Shown in pieces: positions 8,984-18,288 of a DNA stretch of 48,960 bases. A program made the translations under genes and the position numbers. Numbering within the stretch: the first letter of the stretch is position 1; each line of letters opens with the position of its first letter. The DNA comes from Promethearchaeota archaeon Loki_b31. Its GTDB lineage: Archaea; Asgardarchaeota; Lokiarchaeia; Sigyniarchaeales; SOKP01. The notes beneath the pieces were generated by a model. The model was given only the letters and a program-made list of their open reading frames with translations. It ran no database searches and was not told the DNA's origin. The DNA is taken from NCBI GenBank assembly GCA_005222975.1, contig NJBI01000001.1, forward strand, positions 106,571-155,530, in the 5' to 3' direction.

Positions 8984-11900
8984 TCATTTTTGAATATGTA
9001 TTTCTTGTTGTTTTCCAAGCAATTTATCCCGCACATTTTTACCATCTAGAGGGGAGCCTTTTAAAAACCTAGTAGTTTTGTTTATTTCTTCTTGAAAAAT
9101 CTTGTTGAACGCGTACTTGCGATTAATAATACGCACATCTGGTTCTTTTTTGCTTGTTAAAGTCTTTCTATATTTTCTAACTTTTCTCACTTCAACAGGA
9201 TATTTCAATATCAGTTGATATAGAATTATGTAAGTAGCTATAATAGCAGCTCCAATTGAAGCTAAGATAAAAAAAGTCAAGAACATGAAGTTTGGTTCTA
9301 GAGGAACGATCACATCGTAGGTTATTAAAAGAATTACATTATCAATTGATATCATTAGATCTCTATCTAGAATAAACTCATCAGCAATATATACTTGAAG
9401 AGAAACGTTAATTTTATCATCATTTGGTATTAAGTTTGTAACGATAAATCCGTCTTCTCTAGCTTCTTTAAATGTCGTCTCTAATTCGTTTAATCTAATA
9501 GTCTCATTATACTCAACATTGTTTATAAATATTTTAAACCTAGAATTAGGAGATAAAGAACTCACCCATGTTTGGTTGATTTTATAATCAAAAAACAATT
9601 TTGCGTCTGTAACTTCAATAGTATAGTTGTTTTCTTCAATTTTTTCTCCATAATTATTCCATGTTAAGAAAGAGAACTGATTTATTTTTTTTTCATATGA
9701 AATTGACATATTAAAATTTTTTATCAATAACATCTGCCAATTATCACTATCTCCTGGATGTCCACTATCTTCACACCAAATATATGTACCTAAAGTAATT
9801 GCAAAATTTTGATGATCGTATTGTAACGCCTGTTCGAGATAAAATATCAGAGTTTCTTCGTTAACTGGACCAATAAGAGTATCATTTAATTGTGTTATTG
9901 GGACTGGATCATCCTTGCCTAAGTCGTCTGTCTGATATTGAGTTGCTAGGAATTCTCTATTTTTATTTAAATCAGATATTATTAAAAAGAATCTCGCAAA
10001 ATCCCCTGTTGCAATTTGAACTGTCGTCCCTCCACTAAGTGTATCCCCAGGACGATCAATCCCTCCTCCATTAACTGGAGATGCTTGTACTGTGCCATTT
10101 ATCCAACAATTTAAAGAGGCTGAAGTGATGACATAGTCAGACATATTCACATCCATAGTAAAGTTTTTCTGCCATTGCACTCTAAGCGACTGTGGGGCGT
10201 TATCTGGCCAGAAATGACTTGTATACCACCCACTTTCGTCCATTCCATAACTATCAGGAAGTGGTAATCCATCTTGATCCTCAATTTGAATCCAACCACT
10301 ACTGGTCCCATTTTCGATGAAAGTTTTAGATCCAACATCACCATTTATTATATAATTAGCACTACCATTGTTAATTTCTGCATGTATATCTGATAAATCA
10401 CCTTCTAATAAAGAAGTCCAATTCTCAATTGAATCAAAATTTGTATTATCTATCCACTGCTGAGTCACTGATTTTCTTATAAAAGTATTTGTTGGACTTT
10501 CTTGAGAAAGCTTTAACAAGTTTCTAGAGTAAATCGAATCATTAGGAATATAAATAACTATTATGGGCAGAATTATTAATCCGATTAGAAGAAATATTAA
10601 AAACACAAGTTTTTTAGTGGATTTTAGTTTGTTAACTTTCTTTTTTAGATTACTCTTAACTTTTTTTGCTTTACTTGAGCTGGATGCATGTGTTTTTGTC
10701 GAAGTTCTTTTTAGCATCTTGCTATACTTCTTATTAAATAAATTTTTTCGAGTTGTTATTGTAACATTTGGAGTTTTCTCCTTTCTCAAAGATTTACTAT
10801 ATTTTCTTACTTTTCTTACTGGCTTTGGAAATCTTAAAACTCTCCTGTAGTAAATAAAATAAACCAATAATAATGCTGATGCGATTAACGCACTTATTAA
10901 TAGGATAAGAAAAGTTGTGTCTCGTTGGGCAGGGAAAAATAAATCGTAATAAACATGTAAGGACACATTATCTATCGTGATCGTATAGTTTTCAATTAAA
11001 TTAAATTCATCTGCGAGAAATATTTGGATTGTAAGATTTATATCATAATTTTCTGGAGTAATACTAGTTAAATCGAATCCTCCTACTTTAGCTGGATTCA
11101 AATTCGTATCTGCTTCGCTTAATTTGATATTCTCGCTATATTCCTGGTCATTAATTAAAATTCTAAATTCTGAATTAGGAGATAAAGAAACTGGCCACAA
11201 TTTATCAATTTTATAATCAAAGAATAATTTTGATTGAGTAATATCTATAATTCCACCTTTATTATTAATTCGCTCCGTAGGATATTTCCATGACAATGAA
11301 GTTAATTGGTTAATTTTTTTAACATAAGATATGGTTAAGTTACAAGCTTTAATATAGACTTCATTAAATTCGTCTAGATCCGTAATACAATTATCTTCAC
11401 AATTGAATTCCATTCCTAGAATAATAATAAAATTTTGAAAATCGCCGTTTTCTAAAACTTGATTGAGAAAAAATATCAAATCATCCATATTTTCCGCTAC
11501 AAAAATAGTATCATTTAAATAATCATAACTGTCAGCAACTTGTGCACCATCCTGACCTAGAGTAGATGTTTGATAATGTGTAATTTTATATTTCACATCC
11601 TTGTCGAAATTAGCAAGTCTCACATAATATTTAATGTAATCTCCTTCAACAAAAGTAGACATACCAGCATCCCCTGCTACTTCAACACCTTCCCAATGCC
11701 AGACATCCCCATCCCCACAACCTACATAAGCTTTTGCAGTAGCATTAATCAAAACATTTAATGATGCTGAAGTTATAGTATAATCTGACATGTTAAGTGG
11801 TGTTGTGATCATTTTCTCCCATTGAATACTCGTTTTTTGGTAAGCGTTTACGGTTGTTCCTTCATGTTCAGCCCATAGGTGAGAAGCAAAAACTCCTGAC

Positions 11901-12328
11901 TCATCACTTCCATGTCCTTGAGTTGGATAGACGGGAATTTCAGGATTAGTCGAATTATACCAATCTTGCGAAGTTGTTGAATTAAGGATGCCTGAAATTA
12001 ACGTTGAAGTATAAGTCTCCCCGATAACTTTAAAACTTGCTTCTCCACCAACGATGCTTGTATCCACATCGCTTATATCACCAGCATACTCGCTAATCCA
12101 ACCAATATCATTATCAAAATCACTATTAATAACCAACTGTGTTTCATGTGATTCCTTAAACCACTCTTCTGTAAAGTCCTCTTGGCTTAAGTTTATACTG
12201 AGACCATGATTTGACTCATTTTGTAAACTATTATTTTGATTAAAGAAAAAGAATGATGTTACGATAGATATGTTTAATATAACAATAATATAGAGAATTT
12301 TATTTTTACTTGATAAATATTTTTTCAT
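8984..12328 (-). CDS. Double-unit surface protein (fusion of two paralogues)
   Basis: The 1114-residue protein is two complete copies of the ~550-residue unit in one chain. Unit 1 has a membrane segment (about 10-29), an ectodomain, a transmembrane helix (about 471-493) and a basic tail starting 'FPKPVRKVRKYSKSLRKEK'. A very Lys/Ser-rich linker (about 540-573) leads straight into a second hydrophobic segment (about 574-595), a second ectodomain and a last helix (about 1012-1034). The second tail starts 'YPVEVRKVRKYRKTL' and ends 'SPLDGKNVRDKLLGK'. Predicted topology is four membrane passes with two external domains and two cytosolic basic stretches. 'MSDYTITSASLNVLINATA' and 'MSDYVITSASLNCWINGTV' mark the equivalent positions in each half. 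It is the first gene of the surface cluster in transcription order. Confidence 0.88.
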   Translation of the reverse strand: MKKYLSSKNKILYIIVILNISIVTSFFFFNQNNSLQNESNHGLSINLSQEDFTEEWFKESHETQLVINSDFDNDIGWISEYAGDISDVDTSIVGGEASFKVIGETYTSTLISGILNSTTSQDWYNSTNPEIPVYPTQGHGSDESGVFASHLWAEHEGTTVNAYQKTSIQWEKMITTPLNMSDYTITSASLNVLINATAKAYVGCGDGDVWHWEGVEVAGDAGMSTFVEGDYIKYYVRLANFDKDVKYKITHYQTSTLGQDGAQVADSYDYLNDTIFVAENMDDLIFFLNQVLENGDFQNFIIILGMEFNCEDNCITDLDEFNEVYIKACNLTISYVKKINQLTSLSWKYPTERINNKGGIIDITQSKLFFDYKIDKLWPVSLSPNSEFRILINDQEYSENIKLSEADTNLNPAKVGGFDLTSITPENYDINLTIQIFLADEFNLIENYTITIDNVSLHVYYDLFFPAQRDTTFLILLISALIASALLLVYFIYYRRVLRFPKPVRKVRKYSKSLRKEKTPNVTITTRKNLFNKKYSKMLKRTSTKTHASSSSKAKKVKSNLKKKVNKLKSTKKLVFLIFLLIGLIILPIIVIYIPNDSIYSRNLLKLSQESPTNTFIRKSVTQQWIDNTNFDSIENWTSLLEGDLSDIHAEINNGSANYIINGDVGSKTFIENGTSSGWIQIEDQDGLPLPDSYGMDESGWYTSHFWPDNAPQSLRVQWQKNFTMDVNMSDYVITSASLNCWINGTVQASPVNGGGIDRPGDTLSGGTTVQIATGDFARFFLIISDLNKNREFLATQYQTDDLGKDDPVPITQLNDTLIGPVNEETLIFYLEQALQYDHQNFAITLGTYIWCEDSGHPGDSDNWQMLLIKNFNMSISYEKKINQFSFLTWNNYGEKIEENNYTIEVTDAKLFFDYKINQTWVSSLSPNSRFKIFINNVEYNETIRLNELETTFKEAREDGFIVTNLIPNDDKINVSLQVYIADEFILDRDLMISIDNVILLITYDVIVPLEPNFMFLTFFILASIGAAIIATYIILYQLILKYPVEVRKVRKYRKTLTSKKEPDVRIINRKYAFNKIFQEEINKTTRFLKGSPLDGKNVRDKLLGKQQEIHIQK

Positions 12329-12528
12329 ATTAATCTCAAACCCAAGATTCCTATAATTGATATATAGTAAAAAATTTTAGCATAAATAAATTACAGTTTT
12401 AAAATTAGAGCAACATCAAATTCATTTTTAAATTATTGATTAAATTTAAGTTAATAAATTACTTAAGACATAATTATATATATTTTAATATAATTAATTT
12501 ACTTATAAAAAATTAGAGGCAAATCAAA

Positions 12529-13785
12529 TTGATACAATCGATTTGTACATTTCAATTTAAATTGAATCAGAATGAAACTACAGGAGAGATAGATCCCGAA
12601 TTTAGCCCAATTCAATTAGTGTTTAAGAATGAGAAATTTAAAGAAGACGATTTTTCAGAGCTAATCATAGAGAACGATATCTTTGCTACGTTCTATCAAC
12701 ATACCACAGGTATTTTTGGTGTTAAATATGGATTCAGTAATTTTTATACTGGCCGCTTAAAAGAAACGCCATATAAAGTTTTGTCGTATTTCAAGCAGTT
12801 AGCCGATGGAACTCAATATCTTGCGATGTCTATATTTGAATTAGACGACGAAATAGAATTGTTTGAGGATTTAATTAAAGATATGGCAAAAAGATTAGAC
12901 ACTATTTTTGAGAAATTAACTAAAGCTGTAAATACGAGGCAATTGGATTTAGTTTCCAACGTAAATATCCGTTTAATGAACGAATTAAAATATACCATAT
13001 TTCAAATTGAGCGTTTAAGTCAATTAGACAAACTTCAAAAAGTAGCTCTAATCTATAATAACGACGAACGGTTAAAAATCTTAGAAATTTTAAGAGACCA
13101 ACCTATTTCAAAAAGCGAAATGAAAAAAATTGTTGAAAAAATGAAACCTACTGCTAATATTGATATTTTACTTAGACCCTTTATAGAATTGAACTTAGTA
13201 AGGCGTGATTGGGTAAAAGGTGAGAAAGATAAAAAGACTGGAGTGATAACAAATCAAGGAGAGTATCTATTTTTAGTCAAAGATTTAATTTTAGCCCGCA
13301 TTCCCAACGAAGGTCTCTTAAAGCATTTTAAAGACACAAACAACGAGTTATTACCTTTGTTTAGGCAAAAATCTACAGACTATTTCACAAATTACGATCC
13401 CTATGCAGAACCTTTTGAAAATACCAAAAAACTGGCTTCAATATTACTTAACCCTGATGTTTATGATTTCTTCGTCTTAATGCGTTCGAACCATTATCCA
13501 CTAGATAAAATACCAAAAATCTTTTCAGAGTTCGCCGTCACAGAAATTTTGCTTGACAATTTAAAGAAATTAAACGTGATTACTGAAATTAAAGACGAAA
13601 ATAAAAGAAGTTGGATTTGTTTGCTTACGGACATCAAACCACTAACAATTTTTCCAGAATATTTGCTACCAAAAATCAGAGAAGCTTATAGAAAGGAAGA
13701 AACGGATGGAAAAATTACTTACGAAATCGCTAAAAAAGCCTTAAACTTATTGGAAATATCCTTTCCAGAAAAAGTTACTTTTTAA
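12529..13785 (+). CDS. Winged-helix protein with N-terminal longin-like region
   Basis: The 418-residue cytosolic protein starts at TTG (12529) with GAGG about 10 bases upstream. Residues about 20-130 alternate predicted strands and end in an acidic helix ('FELDDEIELFEDLIKDMAKR'), an arrangement like longin/roadblock-type domains common in Asgard proteins; this is a weak resemblance, not an identification. Residues about 180-250 look like a winged helix ('RLKILEILRDQPISKSEMKK', then 'LLRPFIELNLVRRDWV'), and a second helix-turn-helix-like unit may lie at about 310-375. No signal peptide or membrane segment is present. It is followed 34 bases later by another winged-helix protein, so the pair is probably co-transcribed. 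It is divergent from the surface cluster, which would allow a regulatory link, but nothing direct shows one. Confidence 0.75.
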   Translation: MIQSICTFQFKLNQNETTGEIDPEFSPIQLVFKNEKFKEDDFSELIIENDIFATFYQHTTGIFGVKYGFSNFYTGRLKETPYKVLSYFKQLADGTQYLAMSIFELDDEIELFEDLIKDMAKRLDTIFEKLTKAVNTRQLDLVSNVNIRLMNELKYTIFQIERLSQLDKLQKVALIYNNDERLKILEILRDQPISKSEMKKIVEKMKPTANIDILLRPFIELNLVRRDWVKGEKDKKTGVITNQGEYLFLVKDLILARIPNEGLLKHFKDTNNELLPLFRQKSTDYFTNYDPYAEPFENTKKLASILLNPDVYDFFVLMRSNHYPLDKIPKIFSEFAVTEILLDNLKKLNVITEIKDENKRSWICLLTDIKPLTIFPEYLLPKIREAYRKEETDGKITYEIAKKALNLLEISFPEKVTF

Positions 13786-13819
13786 ATCACCAATTAACTA
13801 GCACGAGAGGAGTAAAGAA

Positions 13820-16033
13820 TTGTATTTATTTAAAGATAAGGAAGAAGTAGAGATACCATATACCTGTAAATTATGTTTGAAAGAAATATCTTTTAAAATA
13901 ACTAAGAAGGAATACAAAGATGTTTCTAAATTTCCGATTAAAAAAGAATTTTTACACGGACCTCCTGAACATAATTTAATTGTTTATTTTAATCAATATT
14001 TAGAAGTCGAGAATTTTGAAATAAAGGAAATGCTCAAAAAAGAAGAAGTTTCCTATTCAAAAGAACTTACAAAACAAGTTTTGAGCGAAATTGATCTCTC
14101 TGACGACGAGATTGAATTGTATTTCAGAATCACGGGTCGTGAAGCCGTTAGCATCGGCGAAATGGCAATTTTAACCGGAAAACCTAAAGCTGAATGCCAA
14201 GAGATGGCGACTAAATTTGTTAAAAAAGGACTATTTAAGGAAATCATTGGAGCAAAACCGCATTATAGCGCTCTACCTCCATACGCAGCCTTAGTTAGCC
14301 AGTTGCAAAAATTTCATAAATATATCTCAGATATTAAAGTCAACATACCTACTCAACTAGAAAAATCATTTGCACAGTTAGAATCAGAGTCTGGAAAGGT
14401 TGAAGTTAAAGTTGAAAGAAAGCCCATACCTACGGAGTTAATGAAAGAATTAAAAGATAATATGCTAACACAGATTAAATCACAGAAGAAAGAATTTGAC
14501 GACACATTAGTAGTAATGGATCAAATTAGAGGGATCTCAGATGAGATTTCAAGCCTTGAAGGATATACTGATTCGGTTATGGAATCGCCTCAAATCGCCG
14601 ATCTTAAAAAAAGATTTGATGATGTTAACACAAAGACATCTCAAATCATTAAAGGACAGGTTAGCGATTTGAAGAACGAATTTGAGAACATTAAATCAAC
14701 TGTCTCTCAAAATCTGCAGAAGTTACGTCTTGGAGTAATTTCCCAAACTGTTGAACAAGTGATTGATAAGGTTGTAAACGCAAAATTAAAAGATATCTCT
14801 GATAATATCAATGTGCAACTATCCGTAAGCCAAGTCGCATTCTCTGACGAGCTTAAAAAAGCGACTCAAGGCGTTGATTCTGAATTAATATCAAAATTGA
14901 AAGAATCATTAAAAAGTACCCTTGAAAATATTGATGGTATTACCTCAAAGGTAGAAGAAGATAAAGAAAAAGTATACGCTGATATTACTGAAAATTTTAA
15001 TAGAGCAATAAAAATGGCTGAAGAAAAAATAGAAGGAATCTCTGGTACGACATTTCAATCGCTTGGCAATTTAAAAGATGTTTTTTACGATCAAATTGTC
15101 GCGACTTTAGATAATACGCTTGAAGATATATTGAATAAACTCGAGAGATCCGAAAAAGTCACAAGTGAATTCTGGGAGCAAGCGAAAACCGGGAGATCAA
15201 TTACAATGAAAGATATTTGGTTCATTCGCTCACCTGAAGCCGCTAAGGCACACATTAGCGACGAAATTTCAAAAGCAAAAATGAGAATATTACTCGTTGC
15301 CCCTCAAATCAGCGATATCGATCTTAACGCAATAATGGAGCGACCTTCAAGGATAAATTTCAGAATAGCCGCAAATATTGATTTCAATAATCCCGAACAC
15401 GCAGCTGTAATCCAACAGTTGGATAAAATGGATAATGTTGATTATAGACATCGCTCTTTGCAAAATTTATGGGGTATAAATCGAGATTACGAAGAAGTAA
15501 TCGTATGCGTGCTTTCAAAAGCAGAAGTAAGAGGGGAGTCTATAACTGAGATTGCCGGAATAGGAAGTATTATAGAAGAACATATCAAAATTTTTGTCCC
15601 CATTCTTGAGGAATCCTGGATGGGCGCAAGAAAGGAAGTTATGCATGCTATTAAGTCATCAATTGTACAAGAAACTCCACCACAAAAAGAACATGTAAAA
15701 TTAAAACCAATAGTTCAGATACCAAAAGTAATTGCTCCACCTGAAAAAGAGGTTCCTGTTCCAACAACAACGCCATCCGGGGAAAAATCTTTGTTGACAA
15801 AACAATTTGACTTAATCTTTGATAATGTTGACTCTTTGATGGGTATTGAACTCTCTTCGGCTCTTGAAAAGTTTCAGAGCGAATACATAAAAGAAACTGG
15901 ATATAACAGCGTGTTAAAGAACATTCATAATACTAGCACAACTCTAAAGAATAAGACATATGTTCTTAGTCAACCAGAGAAAGAAGACCTTAGAATGAAA
16001 ATGAATTTTTGGCGCCAAAAATTAGATCTTTAA
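13820..16033 (+). CDS. Winged-helix / coiled-coil protein with PLD-like C-terminus
   Basis: The 737-residue cytosolic protein starts at TTG (13820), placed by a GAGGAG site 7 bases upstream. Order of parts: a short CxxC region ('YTCKLCLKEI') and a 'HGPPEHNLIVYF' strand region (1-65); a winged helix (about 90-165, 'GEMAILTGKPKAECQEMATK') like TrmB-type regulators; a long coiled coil (about 190-480); a domain 'AKAHISDEISKAKMRILLVA' resembling the C-terminal PLD-like domain of TrmB-family proteins (about 485-620); and a Pro-rich linker (about 640-665) before a helical end. The architecture suggests a DNA- or membrane-associated scaffold or sensor. No catalytic HxK motif of true phospholipase D is seen. 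Likely in one operon with the upstream gene. Confidence 0.75.
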   Translation: MYLFKDKEEVEIPYTCKLCLKEISFKITKKEYKDVSKFPIKKEFLHGPPEHNLIVYFNQYLEVENFEIKEMLKKEEVSYSKELTKQVLSEIDLSDDEIELYFRITGREAVSIGEMAILTGKPKAECQEMATKFVKKGLFKEIIGAKPHYSALPPYAALVSQLQKFHKYISDIKVNIPTQLEKSFAQLESESGKVEVKVERKPIPTELMKELKDNMLTQIKSQKKEFDDTLVVMDQIRGISDEISSLEGYTDSVMESPQIADLKKRFDDVNTKTSQIIKGQVSDLKNEFENIKSTVSQNLQKLRLGVISQTVEQVIDKVVNAKLKDISDNINVQLSVSQVAFSDELKKATQGVDSELISKLKESLKSTLENIDGITSKVEEDKEKVYADITENFNRAIKMAEEKIEGISGTTFQSLGNLKDVFYDQIVATLDNTLEDILNKLERSEKVTSEFWEQAKTGRSITMKDIWFIRSPEAAKAHISDEISKAKMRILLVAPQISDIDLNAIMERPSRINFRIAANIDFNNPEHAAVIQQLDKMDNVDYRHRSLQNLWGINRDYEEVIVCVLSKAEVRGESITEIAGIGSIIEEHIKIFVPILEESWMGARKEVMHAIKSSIVQETPPQKEHVKLKPIVQIPKVIAPPEKEVPVPTTTPSGEKSLLTKQFDLIFDNVDSLMGIELSSALEKFQSEYIKETGYNSVLKNIHNTSTTLKNKTYVLSQPEKEDLRMKMNFWRQKLDL

Positions 16034-16152
16034 TCAATTTTTTAAAACCTTTTTAAATTATTTTATTTCAAATAAAATATTTCAATAGCATTTTTTGATT
16101 TAAAGTCTGAAAACACGAACATTATTAAGATTTCAAGTAATTTATTTTATTT

Positions 16153-17121
16153 ATGAATCTAGATCTCAAAAAATTTGATATAATTTATGTAATTGGTTTA
16201 GTTGCAACTACTATTTTCATGATTCTTGAATTGATCTTTGGATTTGTTGCGTTAAATATTACTTTCTTAATTTTCTTTTGGACAATGAAGCTTCTTGCCG
16301 GTTTTGGTTTGATATTAACTGTTGCAAATGGTATTTTGTGGATTCTAAATCGTTTTACTGAAAAATTTAGTAAAAAACATGTTCAGGTCCTTATAATTAT
16401 TCAGGTGATAGTTCCAGGAATTTTCGTAGGATATGCTATTTATAGCATAATTTCAAGCTTACCTCCCGCAATACCTCCAACAGGTATACAATATTGGTTT
16501 GATCTTCTAATATTTCTTTATGGTATTATCTCTTTAATGCTATCATTATATATAATTCCATTAATTAGAGAAGAATTTCAGGAAGCTGTAGACATGGGAA
16601 TAATTAAGCGTATGAAGAAAGGAACAAAAAAAATAGGAAGAAAAATGAAGAAAGGATACTTTAGCTGGAGAGGAAAGTATGCGAAAGTTCAAATTCAAGA
16701 TCAGATGACATTAGGAGAAGTCCTAGATATCTGGAGAAATCAATTTGCAGTGTATTTGCTTATCCCGATTGCCATAGGTTCCCTTATCTTTACACCTATA
16801 GCATTTATTTGCATAGTCTTTTGGCTAAAAATAATTGTTTTTAATAAAGGCGAGCCTAAGTTTTATGAAAGAATAACTTTACTTATCTCCACTATTTGGA
16901 TCACAACAATCGCATGTTTGTCTTACACCTTCAAAATTGGATTCTTTACATCTATCGAGCCATTTTTCTGGACTATTCAAGTGTTTTACCTCGTTGGAAT
17001 TATTATCTCCACCGGTATATTCATTCATCAATTCATTAAACTTAAAGGAATAACAATAAAAAAGATTAAGGAAGAAATTCATGAAAGAAGAGCGGCAGAG
17101 GATATTGAGGAAACAGATTAG
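16153..17121 (+). CDS. Polytopic membrane protein of unknown function
   Basis: The 322-residue protein has about seven or eight hydrophobic segments: about 10-38, 40-66, 80-104, 112-136, 192-225, 238-258 and 268-292. A strongly basic cytosolic loop lies at about 150-180 ('IKRMKKGTKKIGRKMKK'). The C-terminus is charged ('RRAAEDIEETD'). No transporter signature or catalytic motif is recognisable. ATG at 16153 is the start, with no clear ribosome site upstream, so the message could be leaderless. Confidence 0.7.
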   Translation: MNLDLKKFDIIYVIGLVATTIFMILELIFGFVALNITFLIFFWTMKLLAGFGLILTVANGILWILNRFTEKFSKKHVQVLIIIQVIVPGIFVGYAIYSIISSLPPAIPPTGIQYWFDLLIFLYGIISLMLSLYIIPLIREEFQEAVDMGIIKRMKKGTKKIGRKMKKGYFSWRGKYAKVQIQDQMTLGEVLDIWRNQFAVYLLIPIAIGSLIFTPIAFICIVFWLKIIVFNKGEPKFYERITLLISTIWITTIACLSYTFKIGFFTSIEPFFWTIQVFYLVGIIISTGIFIHQFIKLKGITIKKIKEEIHERRAAEDIEETD

Positions 17122-17156
17122 GTTGAATAAATCTTTAAAAAAAAATTAGTTAATTC

Positions 17157-17166
17157 TTTTTTTTTT
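17157..17166 (+). terminator. Oligo-T terminator
   Basis: A run of ten T lies 36 bases after the membrane-protein stop codon. It is preceded by a nine-A run that could pair with it. Oligo-T runs are the typical intrinsic termination signal of archaeal RNA polymerase. Confidence 0.5.
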
Positions 17167-17241
17167 AAGTCGTAATATCATTAAGATAAATTACAAACGA
17201 GAAATAAAATACTTATTATTCGATTTTTTCTTATTATTTTT

Positions 17242-18237
17242 ATGGTACAAGACTTAATCACCATCGAAACTGGGAAGATTAACGAGTATTTATATCATAT
17301 AGATGTAAAAGCTTACGGAACGCCTCGAATGCTTTCTATTTTCGTCGGACAATTTGACAATTGTTCTGTTTTAATCGATTGCGGCTCGTCATTAGATACG
17401 AAGAAATTAATTAGATTTTTAAAAAAGCTGAAAATCGACTTATCTTCGTTTAAATACCTCATCACAACTCATCACCATTTCGATCATAACGGTGGGCTAT
17501 GGCAACTTTACGAGATTTTAAAGGATTACAACCCCGAAGTTAAAATCCTTACAAACCAAAAAACTAAAGAATTACTTAACAATTACGAAGAGCATTTGGC
17601 TCGTGGAAAGCGAACTTATGGAAATTTAATAGGTTCGATGAAACCTATTGAGGAAAGTGCATTTCAAATAGTAGATCCTAGCATAAACTTCAATTCAGAA
17701 GCAAACAAACTCGATTTTATCGATTCTTTTACGATTAATGGTTCAGAAGTTAAATTAGGTATTTTAAAAACTCCAGGACACACTCCAGACCACCAATGTC
17801 CTATATTTGTTAAGGATAATTTAATTGACTTTATACAACTTGGAGAAAGCGTGGGTACAATTTACCACTCTTCAGAATTAATAACTATGCCAACATCTAT
17901 GCCAACTTATTATAATCACGAAGAATATATGCCAACTTTAAGAAACCTTAAGAATTTATTTCCCACCAAAGCTGGCTTCGGCCATTTTGGAGTTATTAAT
18001 GGAAAAGAAAACTTTCGGAAAATACTATTAGAGCACGAAGCTTTTATGAAAGAATTTAGAGAAGCGATAATTAAATTTTACAGTAAAAAACCAGAAACGA
18101 GATATGTACTCGAGCAAATCATGCCAATGTTAATCTCAAGAACCGATTTATCAATTGTGGATAATCCCGTTTTTAACGGTATTGCATTAGGCATAGTATA
18201 CGGCATGATGATGGATCTAGGATATCGCAATGAATGA
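17242..18237 (+). CDS. Metallo-beta-lactamase-fold hydrolase
   Basis: The 331-residue protein has the dinuclear metal site of the metallo-beta-lactamase superfamily: HHHFDH at residues 77-82 (His77, His79, Asp81, His82), 'TPGHTPDH' for the next His, 'LGESVG' where the bridging acid usually sits (Glu instead of the common Asp), and 'FGHFG' for the last His. It resembles the glyoxalase-II-like single-domain hydrolases with a C-terminal helical extension. There is no signal peptide, so a cytosolic esterase or thioesterase-type activity is likely; the substrate cannot be told from sequence. The downstream flavoprotein starts 51 bases after its stop, so the two may be co-transcribed. Confidence 0.85.
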   Translation: MVQDLITIETGKINEYLYHIDVKAYGTPRMLSIFVGQFDNCSVLIDCGSSLDTKKLIRFLKKLKIDLSSFKYLITTHHHFDHNGGLWQLYEILKDYNPEVKILTNQKTKELLNNYEEHLARGKRTYGNLIGSMKPIEESAFQIVDPSINFNSEANKLDFIDSFTINGSEVKLGILKTPGHTPDHQCPIFVKDNLIDFIQLGESVGTIYHSSELITMPTSMPTYYNHEEYMPTLRNLKNLFPTKAGFGHFGVINGKENFRKILLEHEAFMKEFREAIIKFYSKKPETRYVLEQIMPMLISRTDLSIVDNPVFNGIALGIVYGMMMDLGYRNE

Positions 18238-18288
18238 TTTTATAATTTTTCAAAAAATTCTAATTTATAATAAACATAACATCTTATA

